Shown in pieces: positions 25,931-35,350 of a stretch of 64,000 bases of DNA. The translations under genes were made by a program, and so were the position numbers. Source of the DNA: DATJGR01 sp963812255 (GTDB lineage: Bacteria; Pseudomonadota; Gammaproteobacteria; Pseudomonadales; Azotimanducaceae); NCBI GenBank assembly GCA_963812255.1, contig CAWEUM010000005.1:1116001-1180000 (forward strand). The letters run 5' to 3'. The notes beneath the pieces are model-generated. The model was given only the letters and a program-made list of their open reading frames with translations. It did not search any database and was not told where the DNA came from. Positions within the stretch are counted from its first letter, which is position 1. The number at the start of each line of letters is the position of its first letter.

Positions 25931-26803
25931 ATGGGAATGCTCGATGGTAAGGTTGCACTGGTCACCGGCGCGGGCGGCGGGCTGGGGCGCGCCCACGCGC
26001 TGTTGTTGGCGAAGGAAGGCGCGTCGGTGGTCGTGAACGATCTGGGCGGTGCGCGCGACGGCAGCGGTGCCAGCCACAACATGGCAGATCACGTGGTCGA
26101 GGAAATCAAAGCGGCTGGCGGCAAAGCGGTTGCCGACTACGGCTCGGTCGCAGAACCGGCCCAGGCCAAGGCGATGGTGCAAGCGGCCGTCAAGCATTTC
26201 GGCAAGCTCGACATCTGCATCAACAACGCCGGCATCCTGCGCGACAAGTCGTTCAAGAACATGACCGACGAGATGTGGGACATCATCATCAGCGTGCATC
26301 TGCGCGGCACCTATCTGGTGACGAAAGCGGCCTATGATCAGATGCTCGAGCAGAACCACGGCGGACGCATCATCATGACGAGTTCCACGTCCGGCCTGCT
26401 CGGCAACTTCGGCCAGACCAACTATGGCGCGGCGAAAGCGGCCACCGCCGGTTTCATGCGCTGCCTGTGGCTCGAGGGCATGAAGTACGGCATCACCGTG
26501 AACATTCTCGCGCCGACCGCGATGTCGCGGCTGACCGAAGACATTTTGCCGGAGCAGGCGAAGGACGCGTTTCCGCCAGAGAAAGTCTCGCCCGCCGTGG
26601 TGTGGCTGTGCACCGACGAAGCGAAGGAGGTGACAGGCCGTCAGTTCCTCGTCGCCGGCAACAACGTTTCGTTGCTGTCGTGGCAACTCACGCCGATCGC
26701 GTCGAAAGACCAAAATGACGCACCGTGGGACGTCGAGACGATCGGCGAAAAAATCCTCACCAGCAAGGAGAAGTGGCCGCCCATCAATCCGATGCGCGGC
26801 TAG
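25931..26803 (+). CDS. SDR oxidoreductase, peroxisomal-multifunctional-enzyme (17beta-HSD4)-like
   Basis: The 290-aa protein has 'LVTGAGGGLGRAHALLLAKEG', then 'VVNDLGGARDGSG', an insertion typical of the 3-hydroxyacyl-CoA dehydrogenase domain of MFE-2/HSD17B4. 'CINNAGILRDKSF', 'TSSTSGLLGNFGQTNYGAAKA' (catalytic YxxxK) follow. It starts at ATG 25931 after GGGAGGA. It probably oxidises 3-hydroxyacyl-CoA intermediates of a branched or sterol side-chain acid. It is the first gene of the run to 31.5 kb, 6 nt before the CoA-transferase. Confidence 0.88.
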   Translation: MGMLDGKVALVTGAGGGLGRAHALLLAKEGASVVVNDLGGARDGSGASHNMADHVVEEIKAAGGKAVADYGSVAEPAQAKAMVQAAVKHFGKLDICINNAGILRDKSFKNMTDEMWDIIISVHLRGTYLVTKAAYDQMLEQNHGGRIIMTSSTSGLLGNFGQTNYGAAKAATAGFMRCLWLEGMKYGITVNILAPTAMSRLTEDILPEQAKDAFPPEKVSPAVVWLCTDEAKEVTGRQFLVAGNNVSLLSWQLTPIASKDQNDAPWDVETIGEKILTSKEKWPPINPMRG

Positions 26804-26809
26804 CCCATC

Positions 26810-28021
26810 GTGGCGGGGCCGCTGGCCGGCTTTTCGGTTCTCGATCTGTCGGCCGTCGTCTCCGGGCCGATGGCCGCTGCGCTGCTCGCCGATCAAGGCG
26901 CTTCCGTCATCAAAGTGGAGCGCCTCGGCGGCGACATTCAGCGGCATGTCGGCAGCCGGCGCAACGGATTCTCCGGCTTTTTTCACATCATCAATCGTGG
27001 CAAACGCTCGATTGCGCTCGACCTCGGCACCGCAGAGGGTCGCACCATCGTGGAACGGTTGGCGCAATCCGCAGATGTCGTGATCCAGAACTTTCGCCCT
27101 GGCGTGATCGGCCGGCTCGGCTTGGGCTATGAACACCTCAGCACACTGAATCCGAAGCTCGTCTATCTGTCGATCAGCGGTTTTGGCCAGACCGGACCAC
27201 GTGCCGTTGAGCGTGCGTACGATCCGATCATTCAGTTCTATTCCGGCATCGCGGCGACGCAGGGGCGCATTCATCCTGAACATCCGCAACAACCCGAGCA
27301 GGTCAACCAGTTGATCCTCGACAAGCTGACCGCGTACACCGGTTGTCAGGCGATCACCGCGGCGCTGCTCGAGCGCTCCAGGAGCGGTACGGGGCAGCAC
27401 ATCGAACTGTCGATGCTCGACACCGCGATTGCATTTCTGTGGCCGGACACCGCTGCGGATCTGATTCTGCAGGGCGACGGGGTCGACGCGCGTCCACCGA
27501 TCGGCGCGTCGGGGCACGTCGCCGAATTCAAGGACGGCTGGGGTACCACGATGACCCTGTCCGACGACGAGTTCCACGGCATGTGCCGCGCCTACGGTTG
27601 CGGGCACATTGCACAGGACCCACGCTTTGCGACACTTCAGGCTCGTCAGAGCAATCGTGCCGCGCTGATCGATATGATGCACAACGACCTCGCACCTGCC
27701 GCGAGAGAACTAACACTCGCCGAGGCCGCCGCGCGCTTCGAAGCCGAAGACGTGCCGTTTGCGCGAGCGCGCAGATTGACCGAACTCCACGAGGATCCAC
27801 AGATCGTCCACAACGATGTATTCGGCACGGTGGCGCATCCAGTGGCTGGCATGTTGCGCCAGGCGCGGCCCGCGCCGCGCTTCGGCCGAACGCCGGTTGC
27901 GTCTGGCTCGCCGGCGCCGGTCTCGGGCCAACATACGCGGGAGATTCTCGCGGAGATCGGCTTCGCTGATTGCACCGAAGACTGGCTTGCGCGCGGGATC
28001 GTAGCGGCCGCCGAAATCTGA
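26810..28021 (+). CDS. CaiB/BaiF family (class III) CoA-transferase
   Basis: The 403-aa enzyme starts at GTG 26810. Class III motifs are 'SVLDLSAVVSGPMAAALLADQGASVIKVE', split here into recognisable blocks, 'NRGKRSIALDLGT', 'VVIQNFRPGVIGRLGLGYE' and 'LSISGFGQTGP'. The catalytic Asp lies in 'ELSMLDTAIAF'. These enzymes move CoA between carboxylic acids, or act as racemases in the AMACR branch. In this operon, beside an MFE-2-like SDR and two acyl-CoA dehydrogenases, either CoA activation or alpha-methyl racemisation of a branched acid would make sense. Confidence 0.9.
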   Translation: MAGPLAGFSVLDLSAVVSGPMAAALLADQGASVIKVERLGGDIQRHVGSRRNGFSGFFHIINRGKRSIALDLGTAEGRTIVERLAQSADVVIQNFRPGVIGRLGLGYEHLSTLNPKLVYLSISGFGQTGPRAVERAYDPIIQFYSGIAATQGRIHPEHPQQPEQVNQLILDKLTAYTGCQAITAALLERSRSGTGQHIELSMLDTAIAFLWPDTAADLILQGDGVDARPPIGASGHVAEFKDGWGTTMTLSDDEFHGMCRAYGCGHIAQDPRFATLQARQSNRAALIDMMHNDLAPAARELTLAEAAARFEAEDVPFARARRLTELHEDPQIVHNDVFGTVAHPVAGMLRQARPAPRFGRTPVASGSPAPVSGQHTREILAEIGFADCTEDWLARGIVAAAEI

Positions 28022-28049
28022 ACACCAAATCGACGAGTCTGGAGACGCG

Positions 28050-29144
28050 ATGAATTTTGGCTTTACCGAAGAACAGGAACTGTTGCGCGACCAGGTGCGC
28101 CGATTCATGCAGGACGCCTGTCCGCTGAGCCAGGTGCGCGACGTGATGAAAAGCCAGACCGGTACGTCCCCTTCGCTGTGGCGTCAGGCAGCCGAACTCG
28201 GCTGGCTCGGGCTCGTCATTCCGGAGCGCTTCGGCGGTGTAGGCCTGAAGTGGGTGGACCTGACCGTGGTACTGGAAGAAACCGGCCGCGGTCTGTCGCC
28301 GCTGCCGATCCTGTCTCAGACGCTCGCCGCGACGGCCCTGTTGCGCTGCGGAAGCGCGAGCCAACAGCAGAAATTCCTACCTGGCCTCGCCGACGGCAGC
28401 TGCGTTGCCACTCTCGCGTTGTACGACGAGCCGAACTGGATTCATCCCGACGCCGTGAAGTTGACTTTGGCCGATGGACGTTTGACCGGTACCAAACCGT
28501 TCGTCGCCGACGCAGCCGCAGCTGATCTTTTCATCGTGGCCTGCCGCACCGGCGCCCACTTCAAGCTCGCGATCATCGAACGCGACGCACCCGGCGTCAG
28601 CGTCGCCGTACAGCCGATGGTCGACGAGACCAAGCGTATCGGCACGCTGACGTTGGATGTCGCGCTCGACGCAATGCACTTGATGCCGCTCGCGATCGAA
28701 GACCTCGCGTTTCTGTCGGATTGCGGCGCCGTCGCGGTCACCGCGGAATCCGTCGGCGCCGCCGAAGCCGCGCTTGCGATGACAACCGCCTACGCCAAGG
28801 AACGTATTCAGTTCGGCAATCCGATCGGCAAATATCAGGGCGTCAAGCACCGCCTCGCCGAAATGTTTGTCGATATCGAGTCGTTCAAGTCGCTGTCCTA
28901 TTATGCCGCTTGGACCGTAGACGACGCGCCGCAGGAACTCCCCCGCGCTGCATCGTTGGCAAAGGCGTATGCGAGTGACGCGTTCGCGCGCATCGGCATC
29001 GACGGCGTTCAGTTGCACGGCGCCATCGGCTTCACCGCCGAATACGACATTCAGCTCTACCTGAAACGCTCGAAGTGGGCACGGCCGATGTACGGCGACT
29101 CGGACCACCACTACGAACGTGTTGCCGCACTGGGAGGTTTGTAA
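28050..29144 (+). CDS. acyl-CoA dehydrogenase, small-subunit type
   Basis: The 364-aa product begins 'MNFGFTEEQELLRDQVRRFM' after GGAGACGCG. It has 'LGLVIPERFGGVGL', 'ESVGAAEAALAMTTAYAKERIQFG' in parts, 'KYQGVKHRLAEMFVDIES' and 'GVQLHGAIGFTAEYDIQLYLKR'. It lacks a long C-terminal tail. Together with the next gene (stop and start share TAATG) it matches the two-gene acyl-CoA dehydrogenases that form alpha2beta2 heterotetramers in sterol degradation. Substrate probably a bulky CoA thioester. Confidence 0.9.
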   Translation: MNFGFTEEQELLRDQVRRFMQDACPLSQVRDVMKSQTGTSPSLWRQAAELGWLGLVIPERFGGVGLKWVDLTVVLEETGRGLSPLPILSQTLAATALLRCGSASQQQKFLPGLADGSCVATLALYDEPNWIHPDAVKLTLADGRLTGTKPFVADAAAADLFIVACRTGAHFKLAIIERDAPGVSVAVQPMVDETKRIGTLTLDVALDAMHLMPLAIEDLAFLSDCGAVAVTAESVGAAEAALAMTTAYAKERIQFGNPIGKYQGVKHRLAEMFVDIESFKSLSYYAAWTVDDAPQELPRAASLAKAYASDAFARIGIDGVQLHGAIGFTAEYDIQLYLKRSKWARPMYGDSDHHYERVAALGGL

Positions 29145-30313
29145 TGGATTTCGAATTTTCACCGGACGAGCAAGCGTTTCGCGACGAGGTTCGCGCCTTT
29201 CTCGACACAAACCTGCCGCCACCGAAGCAACGCGGCGGCGACTTTCTCACCAACTGGCTCACGAAGGTGCGCGAGAAACGCTGGGTCGGCTTCGCGTGGC
29301 CGCAAGATGTCGGCGGCGGCAACGGTTCCATCGCCGAACAGGCGATCCTGAAAGAAGAGATGGCGCTCGCCAAAGCGCCACCGCTCGGCACGTCGTTCAT
29401 GGGCTTGGCCTGGGTCGGCCCCGGCATCATTCAGTACGGCACCGCGGAACAGAAGCAACGCTTCATTCCGGACATCCTCGATTCGAAAGTCAGTTGGTGC
29501 ACCGGATATTCGGAGCCGAACTACGGCAGCGACCTGGCGTCGATCCAGACCAAAGCCGTGTGCCACGGCGATCACTATGTCGTCAACGGTCAGAAGATCT
29601 GGACCACCGGCGCACCGTGGGCCGACTGGATCATTCTGCTGGTGCGCACCGATTTCGCGCCAAAGGTGAAGCACGAAGGCATCACCTGCCTGCTGGTCGA
29701 CATGAAGACGAAAGGCGTCGAAGTGCGGCCGATCGAGAACATGGCAGGCGACCGACATTTCGCGGAGGTGTTCTTCACCGACGTCAAAGTGCCGGTGGAG
29801 AACCGCCTCGGCGAAGAAGGTAAAGGCTGGGCGGTGACCGTGTCGGCGCTGGCCAACGAACGCTCGAGCATCGGCGAAGTGACACAGATGTTCGACAAAC
29901 TCGACACGCTGAAGGAACTCGTCAAGAAGACGCGCCGTAACGGCCGTCCGGCGGCGCAGGATCCAGCAGTGCGGCGCCGCATTGCGGAGTTCGACGCGAA
30001 GATCGCGGCGATGAAATACAACGGCCTTCGCTACCTGACGAAACAGTTGAAGGGCGAACCGCTGTCGAGCGAAACGTCAGTGAACAAGATGCACCGCGCC
30101 AGTCTCGAAGTGGACATGGACGATTTCGCGGTGTCGCTAACGGGCCAGGCCGGTCTCGAACTGAAGGATGGTGCCGAAGCGATCGACCGCGGAAAATGGG
30201 CGAAGGCGGCGCTGAACTGGCCGAACGTGGTCATCGGTGGCGGCACACCGAATATTCAGCGCAACATCATCGCCGAACGCATCCTGGGCCTGCCGAAAGA
30301 CGGCAGCGACTGA
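29144..30313 (+). CDS. acyl-CoA dehydrogenase, large-subunit type
   Basis: This 389-aa protein starts at ATG 29144, overlapping the previous stop by one base. Typical blocks are 'VGFAWPQDVGGGNGS', 'GYSEPNYGSDLAS', 'YVVNGQKIWTTGAPWADW' and 'FAEVFFTDVKVPVENRLG'. At the C-terminus it reads 'VVIGGGTPNIQRNIIAERIL', with Gly where the homologue at 11139-12368 has the EGG glutamate. This loss of the usual base in one member fits a heteromeric pair with the preceding gene, in which only one kind of subunit is competent. Confidence 0.9.
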   Translation: MDFEFSPDEQAFRDEVRAFLDTNLPPPKQRGGDFLTNWLTKVREKRWVGFAWPQDVGGGNGSIAEQAILKEEMALAKAPPLGTSFMGLAWVGPGIIQYGTAEQKQRFIPDILDSKVSWCTGYSEPNYGSDLASIQTKAVCHGDHYVVNGQKIWTTGAPWADWIILLVRTDFAPKVKHEGITCLLVDMKTKGVEVRPIENMAGDRHFAEVFFTDVKVPVENRLGEEGKGWAVTVSALANERSSIGEVTQMFDKLDTLKELVKKTRRNGRPAAQDPAVRRRIAEFDAKIAAMKYNGLRYLTKQLKGEPLSSETSVNKMHRASLEVDMDDFAVSLTGQAGLELKDGAEAIDRGKWAKAALNWPNVVIGGGTPNIQRNIIAERILGLPKDGSD

Positions 30314-30320
30314 CGTGGCG

Positions 30321-31538
30321 ATGAAGGCGCGCGCGCTCCTGCTGCTGATCGCATTGGCGCCATTGACGGCGCCGGCGGCGTGGGCCGGCGCGCCGTTGGT
30401 GATCGTGATGTCGTGGGACGGTATGCGCTGGGACTACCCGGACCGCGCGCAGTTTCCAGGGCTCACGCGAATGCAGACCGGCGGCTTGCGTGCGGAAAAG
30501 CTCATCGCGGGCTGGCCGTCGTCGACATTCCCCGGTCACGTGACGTTGGCGACCGGCGCGTGGGCCGACGGCCACGGCATCGTCGACAACGAATTTCTCG
30601 ACCGCAAACGTGGCCACTTTGCTTATTCGAGTGACGCGAGTTGGGTGGCGGCGGAACCGTTGTGGATCGCCGCCGAACGCCAGGGCATTCGATCGGCGAC
30701 CTACTACTGGGTGGGTTCCGAGACCGATTGGCACGGCCAACATCAAAGCTACCGGATCGCGCCGTTCAATCCCGATACGCCGGAGAACGTCAAAGTCGAC
30801 CAGATGCTCGCATGGATCGACCTATCCGCCGATCAACGCCCCGGCCTGATCATGGCGTACTGGCACGGCGCCGACACCGTCGGCCACCGCCGCGGCCCGG
30901 ACAGCGACGAAATCGACAAGCAGATCGACAACCAGGACGCGCAACTGGTGCGGCTGCTCGACGGTATCGACACGCGGCATCTGTGGCCTGACACGACCGT
31001 GCTGTTGGTCAGCGACCACGGCATGACGAACCTGCACAGTTTCTTCGACATGGCCGGCTTTCTCACCGACCACGGTTTTGCAGCACGCGTCTTCGGCGGT
31101 CCCGGCGTGATGCAGATCTTCATGAACGATCCCAAACAGATCGACGGCGCGTTTGCACTGCTGTCGGCACACAAGCCGTTCACGGTGTATCGCGGCGCGG
31201 AGTTGCCCGAGCGCTATCATCTGAAATACCCCGATCGTACCGGCGATCTCGTGGTGATCAGCGATCCATCCACGCCGCTGTGGTACCCCGCCTGGTGGGT
31301 TCGCACGACGTTCAAGGTGCTTGGCGCGGTGGCCGACATTCATCCGGGCAGCCACGGCTTCGATCCGAACCTGCCCGACATGGGCGCGATGATGCTTGCA
31401 ATGGGCCGCGGGGTACCGAAAGGCGCGCGAATCGGCCCGGTGCCGATGATCGACATCGCGCCCACCGTAGCGAAACTGCTGGGAATCGACCCGCCGAAAC
31501 AGTCGATTGGGGTGGCGGTTCCGCAGATCGGCCCGTAG
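30321..31538 (+). CDS. secreted nucleotide pyrophosphatase/phosphodiesterase (alkaline phosphatase superfamily)
   Basis: The 405-aa protein has a signal peptide ('LLLLIALAPLTAPAAWA') and the NPP metal and nucleophile set: 'VIVMSWDGMRWDY' (Asp), Thr nucleophile in 'WPSSTFPGHVTLATG', 'HGADTVGHRRGPDS', 'LLVSDHGMT' and late 'HGFDP'. NPPs hydrolyse phosphodiester or pyrophosphate bonds in the periplasm. It is 7 nt after the acyl-CoA dehydrogenase, so it rides on the lipid operon, though its metabolic link is unclear. Confidence 0.88.
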   Translation: MKARALLLLIALAPLTAPAAWAGAPLVIVMSWDGMRWDYPDRAQFPGLTRMQTGGLRAEKLIAGWPSSTFPGHVTLATGAWADGHGIVDNEFLDRKRGHFAYSSDASWVAAEPLWIAAERQGIRSATYYWVGSETDWHGQHQSYRIAPFNPDTPENVKVDQMLAWIDLSADQRPGLIMAYWHGADTVGHRRGPDSDEIDKQIDNQDAQLVRLLDGIDTRHLWPDTTVLLVSDHGMTNLHSFFDMAGFLTDHGFAARVFGGPGVMQIFMNDPKQIDGAFALLSAHKPFTVYRGAELPERYHLKYPDRTGDLVVISDPSTPLWYPAWWVRTTFKVLGAVADIHPGSHGFDPNLPDMGAMMLAMGRGVPKGARIGPVPMIDIAPTVAKLLGIDPPKQSIGVAVPQIGP

Positions 31539-31555
31539 CGGATCGATCCAGCCCG

Positions 31556-32188
31556 TCAGTGCCCGAGCGCCGGGAACGCGCCGCGCAACCCCGTCACCAG
31601 CATGTCCATCGCGATGGCGGCCAGGATCAAACCCATGACACGCACCACGATGTTCATCCCCGACACGCCGATTCCGCGCTGCAGCGGCGTCGCGGCGCGA
31701 AACGCCACATAGACGATCGCCGCGTTCGCAACCACCACACCGATCAACGCACCCTTCTCGGCCCAATCCGCCGCCTCTTGCGCGAACACGATCGCCGTCG
31801 CCATCGCGCCGGGACCGGCGACAATTGGAATCGCCAGCGGCACCACGCCGGGACTGTCCTTCTGCGCGCCTTCGGCGTGCTCCACCGCCCCGCCATGCGC
31901 CGGAGACTGCTGCGCGCGCAGCATCGATAAGCCGATCATCAGCACCACCAGCCCGCCGGCCAGGCGCAGGTCGTCCACGTCGATACCAAAGAATTTGAGC
32001 AACGCGGAGCCCGCCACAACGCACAGCGCCAGCGTGATGGCTACGGCGATCGCAGTCGTCGCCGCCACCCGACCGCGGCCGGCCACGGTATCGCCTTGCG
32101 TCATCGACAAGAACAGCGCGGCATTGCCGATCGGGTTGACGATCGCGAGCAGGCCGACAAAAGCTTTCACCCATTCAACGTGCTGCAC
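31556..32188 (-). CDS. MarC family inner membrane protein
   Basis: This 210-aa polytopic protein of six hydrophobic helices shows MarC hallmarks: 'FVGLLAIVNPIGNAALFLSM', 'GGLVVLMIGLSML' and 'VVPLAIPIVAGPGAMATAI' (the conserved PLAxPxxxGPG block). The GTG at 32188 follows GGGGG; the frame runs open to 32253 without a better signal. The transport role of the family is not settled. It converges with the phosphodiesterase gene. Confidence 0.9.
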   Translation of the reverse strand: MQHVEWVKAFVGLLAIVNPIGNAALFLSMTQGDTVAGRGRVAATTAIAVAITLALCVVAGSALLKFFGIDVDDLRLAGGLVVLMIGLSMLRAQQSPAHGGAVEHAEGAQKDSPGVVPLAIPIVAGPGAMATAIVFAQEAADWAEKGALIGVVVANAAIVYVAFRAATPLQRGIGVSGMNIVVRVMGLILAAIAMDMLVTGLRGAFPALGH

Positions 32189-32234
32189 AAAACCCCCTTG
32201 AACACTTCTTGGACATTCGCACGCACCGAGAACG

Positions 32235-33920
32235 TCACGCGCCGATGACATTGAGTACCGCCTGGCGCCGCTCCACGCGGACCGCGTGCAGCGCGCGCTG
32301 CAGGGCTGGCCTCAATTCAGTGGCCGCGGTGACCCGTTCGCCGTAACCCCCTGACGCCTCGACATAGCGTTCGAGCGCGGGAATCGGCGCCAGATCCGAC
32401 AATGATGGAGCGCCTTGGTCGCGCCAGTGACCGTCCGGATACACCAGTTGCGCCGCCAGGTCTACGGCGCCCCAGCGGGCGTTGTTGTAGACGATCGTCA
32501 GCACCGGCAATTTGTATCGGGCCGCGACGTGATGGCACGCGGCCGGATTCGCGAACAGATACGCGCCGTCGCCAATCAACGCAACGACCGTGCGTTGCGG
32601 CGCCGCGAGCTGCGCACCGAGCGCCGCCGGCAGCGCCCAACCCAGGCCGCCGGCAGACGATAGATAGAAGTAGGTCTGCGGATTGGTGCGCGCGAGCTGC
32701 GCCGGCGACGCCCAGTATTCGTTGAACATCACCGTATCGGCGTCCACTGCCTGATTCAGCGCGGACGCGACCACGTCGCGGCTGATCGGGCCAGTCACCG
32801 GCGCCGCAGGTTGCGCGCCCCTCAATTGTTTCGCCAGCGCCACGACGCGCTCGGATCGATCTGAATCGACGCGCCCGGCACGCGTTTCGAGAGCGACCGC
32901 CAGCGCAGTGATGAACGCGGCCGCGCTCGACGTCACCGACAGGTCCGCGCGATGGCTGCGCATCGGATAGCGCGAAAACGACGGATCGACACCAGCGTGG
33001 GCGATGAACGTGTCGTTACGCGGCGTCACGCCGCACGGCGTCCACGGCACGTCGCACTCGAGGAAACACAGCACATCCGCTACCTTGAAGACGGGTGCAA
33101 GCTGATGGCCAAGGTGCAACCGATGACCCACCGGGAAATTCAGATAGCGCGCCTGCTCCTCGGCATAACCGATCCCAAAGCGCTCACACAGGCGCACCAG
33201 CGGTGCCACGGCCTCCGGGTCGGCGCCGCTCGCAGTAGCCACGATCACCGGCATGCGTGCGTTGACAATTCGATCGGCGAGCTGCGCCACAGCGGCGGAG
33301 TCAGGCGCGGCTGCGGTCGGCGGCGGCGACACGTCAGTCATCGCGTCGGGCGCCGCCCGCGACGCGAGCACCTCACGCGGCAACATCAGATAGATCGGTC
33401 CTTTCGGTTCCGTCGACGCAATCGTGATCGCCCGATGCACCACGTCATCCACCTGGCGCGCGTCGCGCAGCTCGTAGTCCCACTTCACCAGTTCGCGCAC
33501 CATGCCGGCCTGGTCGAACATCTCCTGGCCCCAATGGATGCGCATGTCGCGCGCGCCCAGCGCATCGCTTTCGAACAGCGGCGAGCGTCCGGCCGTCAGC
33601 AGAATCGGAATTCGATCGCGTGCGGCATTCATCAAGCCGCAGATCGCATTCGCGGTGCCAACGCTGACATGGACCATCAATGCCTGCGGCTTGCCGGTGA
33701 CGAGATGGGCACCGTGCGCCATACCGATGCCGAGATTTTCGTGGGTGGCGATCACCGGTTCCGGAAACGGCGGCGTGTTCGTATCGTTGCAGCGCGCGTA
33801 GGCTTCGACCAACGGTGCGAAATCTGTCCCCGCATTGATGAACAAGCGCTCGATGCCGTGCGCGCGCAACGCCGCGAGGTAGTGTTCCGCAACTGTTTCG
33901 AACGGCGCTTCACGCGCCAT
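32235..33920 (-). CDS. thiamine-diphosphate-dependent enzyme (acetolactate-synthase-like)
   Basis: This 561-aa ThDP enzyme begins at ATG 33920, 11 nt inside the end of the upstream gene. The cofactor-activating Glu is in 'VIATHENLGIGMAHG'. The ThDP motif is complete: 'GDGAYLF', about 20 residues, then 'IVYNNARWGAV'. The middle Rossmann domain reads 'NARMPVIVATASGADPEAV'. It resembles benzoylformate/oxalyl-CoA decarboxylase and carboligase relatives rather than IlvB, so the reaction (2-oxoacid decarboxylation or carboligation) cannot be fixed. Confidence 0.85.
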   Translation of the reverse strand: MAREAPFETVAEHYLAALRAHGIERLFINAGTDFAPLVEAYARCNDTNTPPFPEPVIATHENLGIGMAHGAHLVTGKPQALMVHVSVGTANAICGLMNAARDRIPILLTAGRSPLFESDALGARDMRIHWGQEMFDQAGMVRELVKWDYELRDARQVDDVVHRAITIASTEPKGPIYLMLPREVLASRAAPDAMTDVSPPPTAAAPDSAAVAQLADRIVNARMPVIVATASGADPEAVAPLVRLCERFGIGYAEEQARYLNFPVGHRLHLGHQLAPVFKVADVLCFLECDVPWTPCGVTPRNDTFIAHAGVDPSFSRYPMRSHRADLSVTSSAAAFITALAVALETRAGRVDSDRSERVVALAKQLRGAQPAAPVTGPISRDVVASALNQAVDADTVMFNEYWASPAQLARTNPQTYFYLSSAGGLGWALPAALGAQLAAPQRTVVALIGDGAYLFANPAACHHVAARYKLPVLTIVYNNARWGAVDLAAQLVYPDGHWRDQGAPSLSDLAPIPALERYVEASGGYGERVTAATELRPALQRALHAVRVERRQAVLNVIGA

Positions 33921-35118
33921 AGAGCAGCACCGGTAAGCGTTCCTTTTGCCAATCTGCTTCGTCTTTCGACGCAAGCGTTTCCAGGTCACCGACGGTCGCC
34001 TGCGAATCGTCGACCCACTCGCGCAACAGCGGGCCGCCGTTGATCACGTCGACCGCAAGCCGCCCGACTTCATATTCATACTGAAAATCGCGCCATAGCG
34101 GATAGTCCGGCTGCAGCGAACGAATGGCTTTGAACGCCACCGCCATCAACCGCCACGGCCGAAATGCCGTATGGTCATAGCCTTCATCGTCGACATGGAT
34201 CTGAATGCCGGCGCACGGCTTTCCAACGTGTTTGTGAAACGTCGGTTCGAACCAACATTCGCGCAGACGACAACCCTTCAGCCACTGCGGTGCGAGCTGT
34301 TCCATCTTCGCGCGCACCGCGCGGGCATCGATGTCCGGCGCGCCGAACAGTTCCAACGGGCGCGTCGTGCCACGTCCTTCGGACAACGTGGTGCCTTCGA
34401 TCATCACGGTGCCCGCAAAACAACGCGCCATCGAGAGACTGGCCGCGTTGGGGCTGGGGTTGACCCAACTGCGTTGCTCGAGCGGCCAGCCGAATCCCGG
34501 CGAAGCGCCGGGCTGCCAATCGGTCATTTTGATCACGTCGTAGTCCACATCGAGCTTCAGCGTTTCAATGAACCAATGGCCGAGTTCGCCCAATGTCAGG
34601 CCATGACGCATCGGCAGCGGGCCGGCGCCGACGAAGCTCTGCCAGCCCTCGCGCAGACGTAGACCTTCTATTGGCCGACCCGACGGGTTCGGACGGTCGA
34701 GCACCCAGACGGTCTTGCCATGGCGCGCCGCCTCTTCGAGCACGTAGCGCAACGTCGTGACGAACGTGTAAATGCGGCAGCCGACATCCTGCAGATCCAC
34801 CAACAACACATCGAAGGTGCTCATCATCGCGGCGGTGGGTCGGCGTTCATTGCCGTACAGGCTGAAGACAGGAATTCCGTGCACCGGATCGACGAAATCC
34901 GGCGTCTCGATCATGTTGTCCTGTTTGTCGCCCCGCAAGCCGTGTTGCGGGCCGAAGGCGGCGGTCAGGTTGATGTCCGGCGTTGCGGACAGCGCATCCA
35001 ACGAGTGGACGAGGTCGCCGGCGACGGATGCGGGATGGGCGAGGAGCGCGACGCGGCGGCGGTTGAGGGCCGAGCGGAGCGCCGGTTCGTTCAGGAGGCG
35101 ATCGATGCCGAACAACAT
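33910..35118 (-). CDS. DUF1343 / NamZ-type exo-beta-N-acetylmuramidase-like protein
   Basis: The 402-aa protein matches the DUF1343 family, whose Bacillus member NamZ releases terminal MurNAc from peptidoglycan fragments. Recognisable blocks are 'FGPQHGLRGDKQDNMIE', 'VFSLYG', 'LLVDLQDVGCRIYTF', 'VWVLDRPNPSGR' and 'EGTTLSEGRGTTRPLELFGAP'. I see no signal peptide, so the protein may act on imported muropeptides. Its end overlaps the ThDP gene, so the two are translated together although no metabolic link is obvious. Confidence 0.82.
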   Translation of the reverse strand: MLFGIDRLLNEPALRSALNRRRVALLAHPASVAGDLVHSLDALSATPDINLTAAFGPQHGLRGDKQDNMIETPDFVDPVHGIPVFSLYGNERRPTAAMMSTFDVLLVDLQDVGCRIYTFVTTLRYVLEEAARHGKTVWVLDRPNPSGRPIEGLRLREGWQSFVGAGPLPMRHGLTLGELGHWFIETLKLDVDYDVIKMTDWQPGASPGFGWPLEQRSWVNPSPNAASLSMARCFAGTVMIEGTTLSEGRGTTRPLELFGAPDIDARAVRAKMEQLAPQWLKGCRLRECWFEPTFHKHVGKPCAGIQIHVDDEGYDHTAFRPWRLMAVAFKAIRSLQPDYPLWRDFQYEYEVGRLAVDVINGGPLLREWVDDSQATVGDLETLASKDEADWQKERLPVLLYGA

Positions 35119-35350
35119 TTTTTGACGACGATGGTTTCGATGAACACGCTATGCGACTCAATTCGCTTCAACGGAGCGCTGCTTCTGTCGAGTCCTCAAT
35201 CGCTCCACAGTTCGGATCGTCGCAACTGTACCCATTCGACTACTCATTGTCGTGCGCGTCGGAGCACGCGGTGGAACCCTCGAGCGGTTCGCCACAACGT
35301 TCGCCAGTCGCTCGAGAATCGACCTCAGACCGTCTGAATGCGATCCCGGA

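Noticed and set aside
25799..27682. 627-codon minus-strand open frame
   Set aside because: It lies antisense to the well-supported SDR and CaiB genes, is rich in Arg, His and Gly strings typical of GC-rich antisense frames, and shows no domain.
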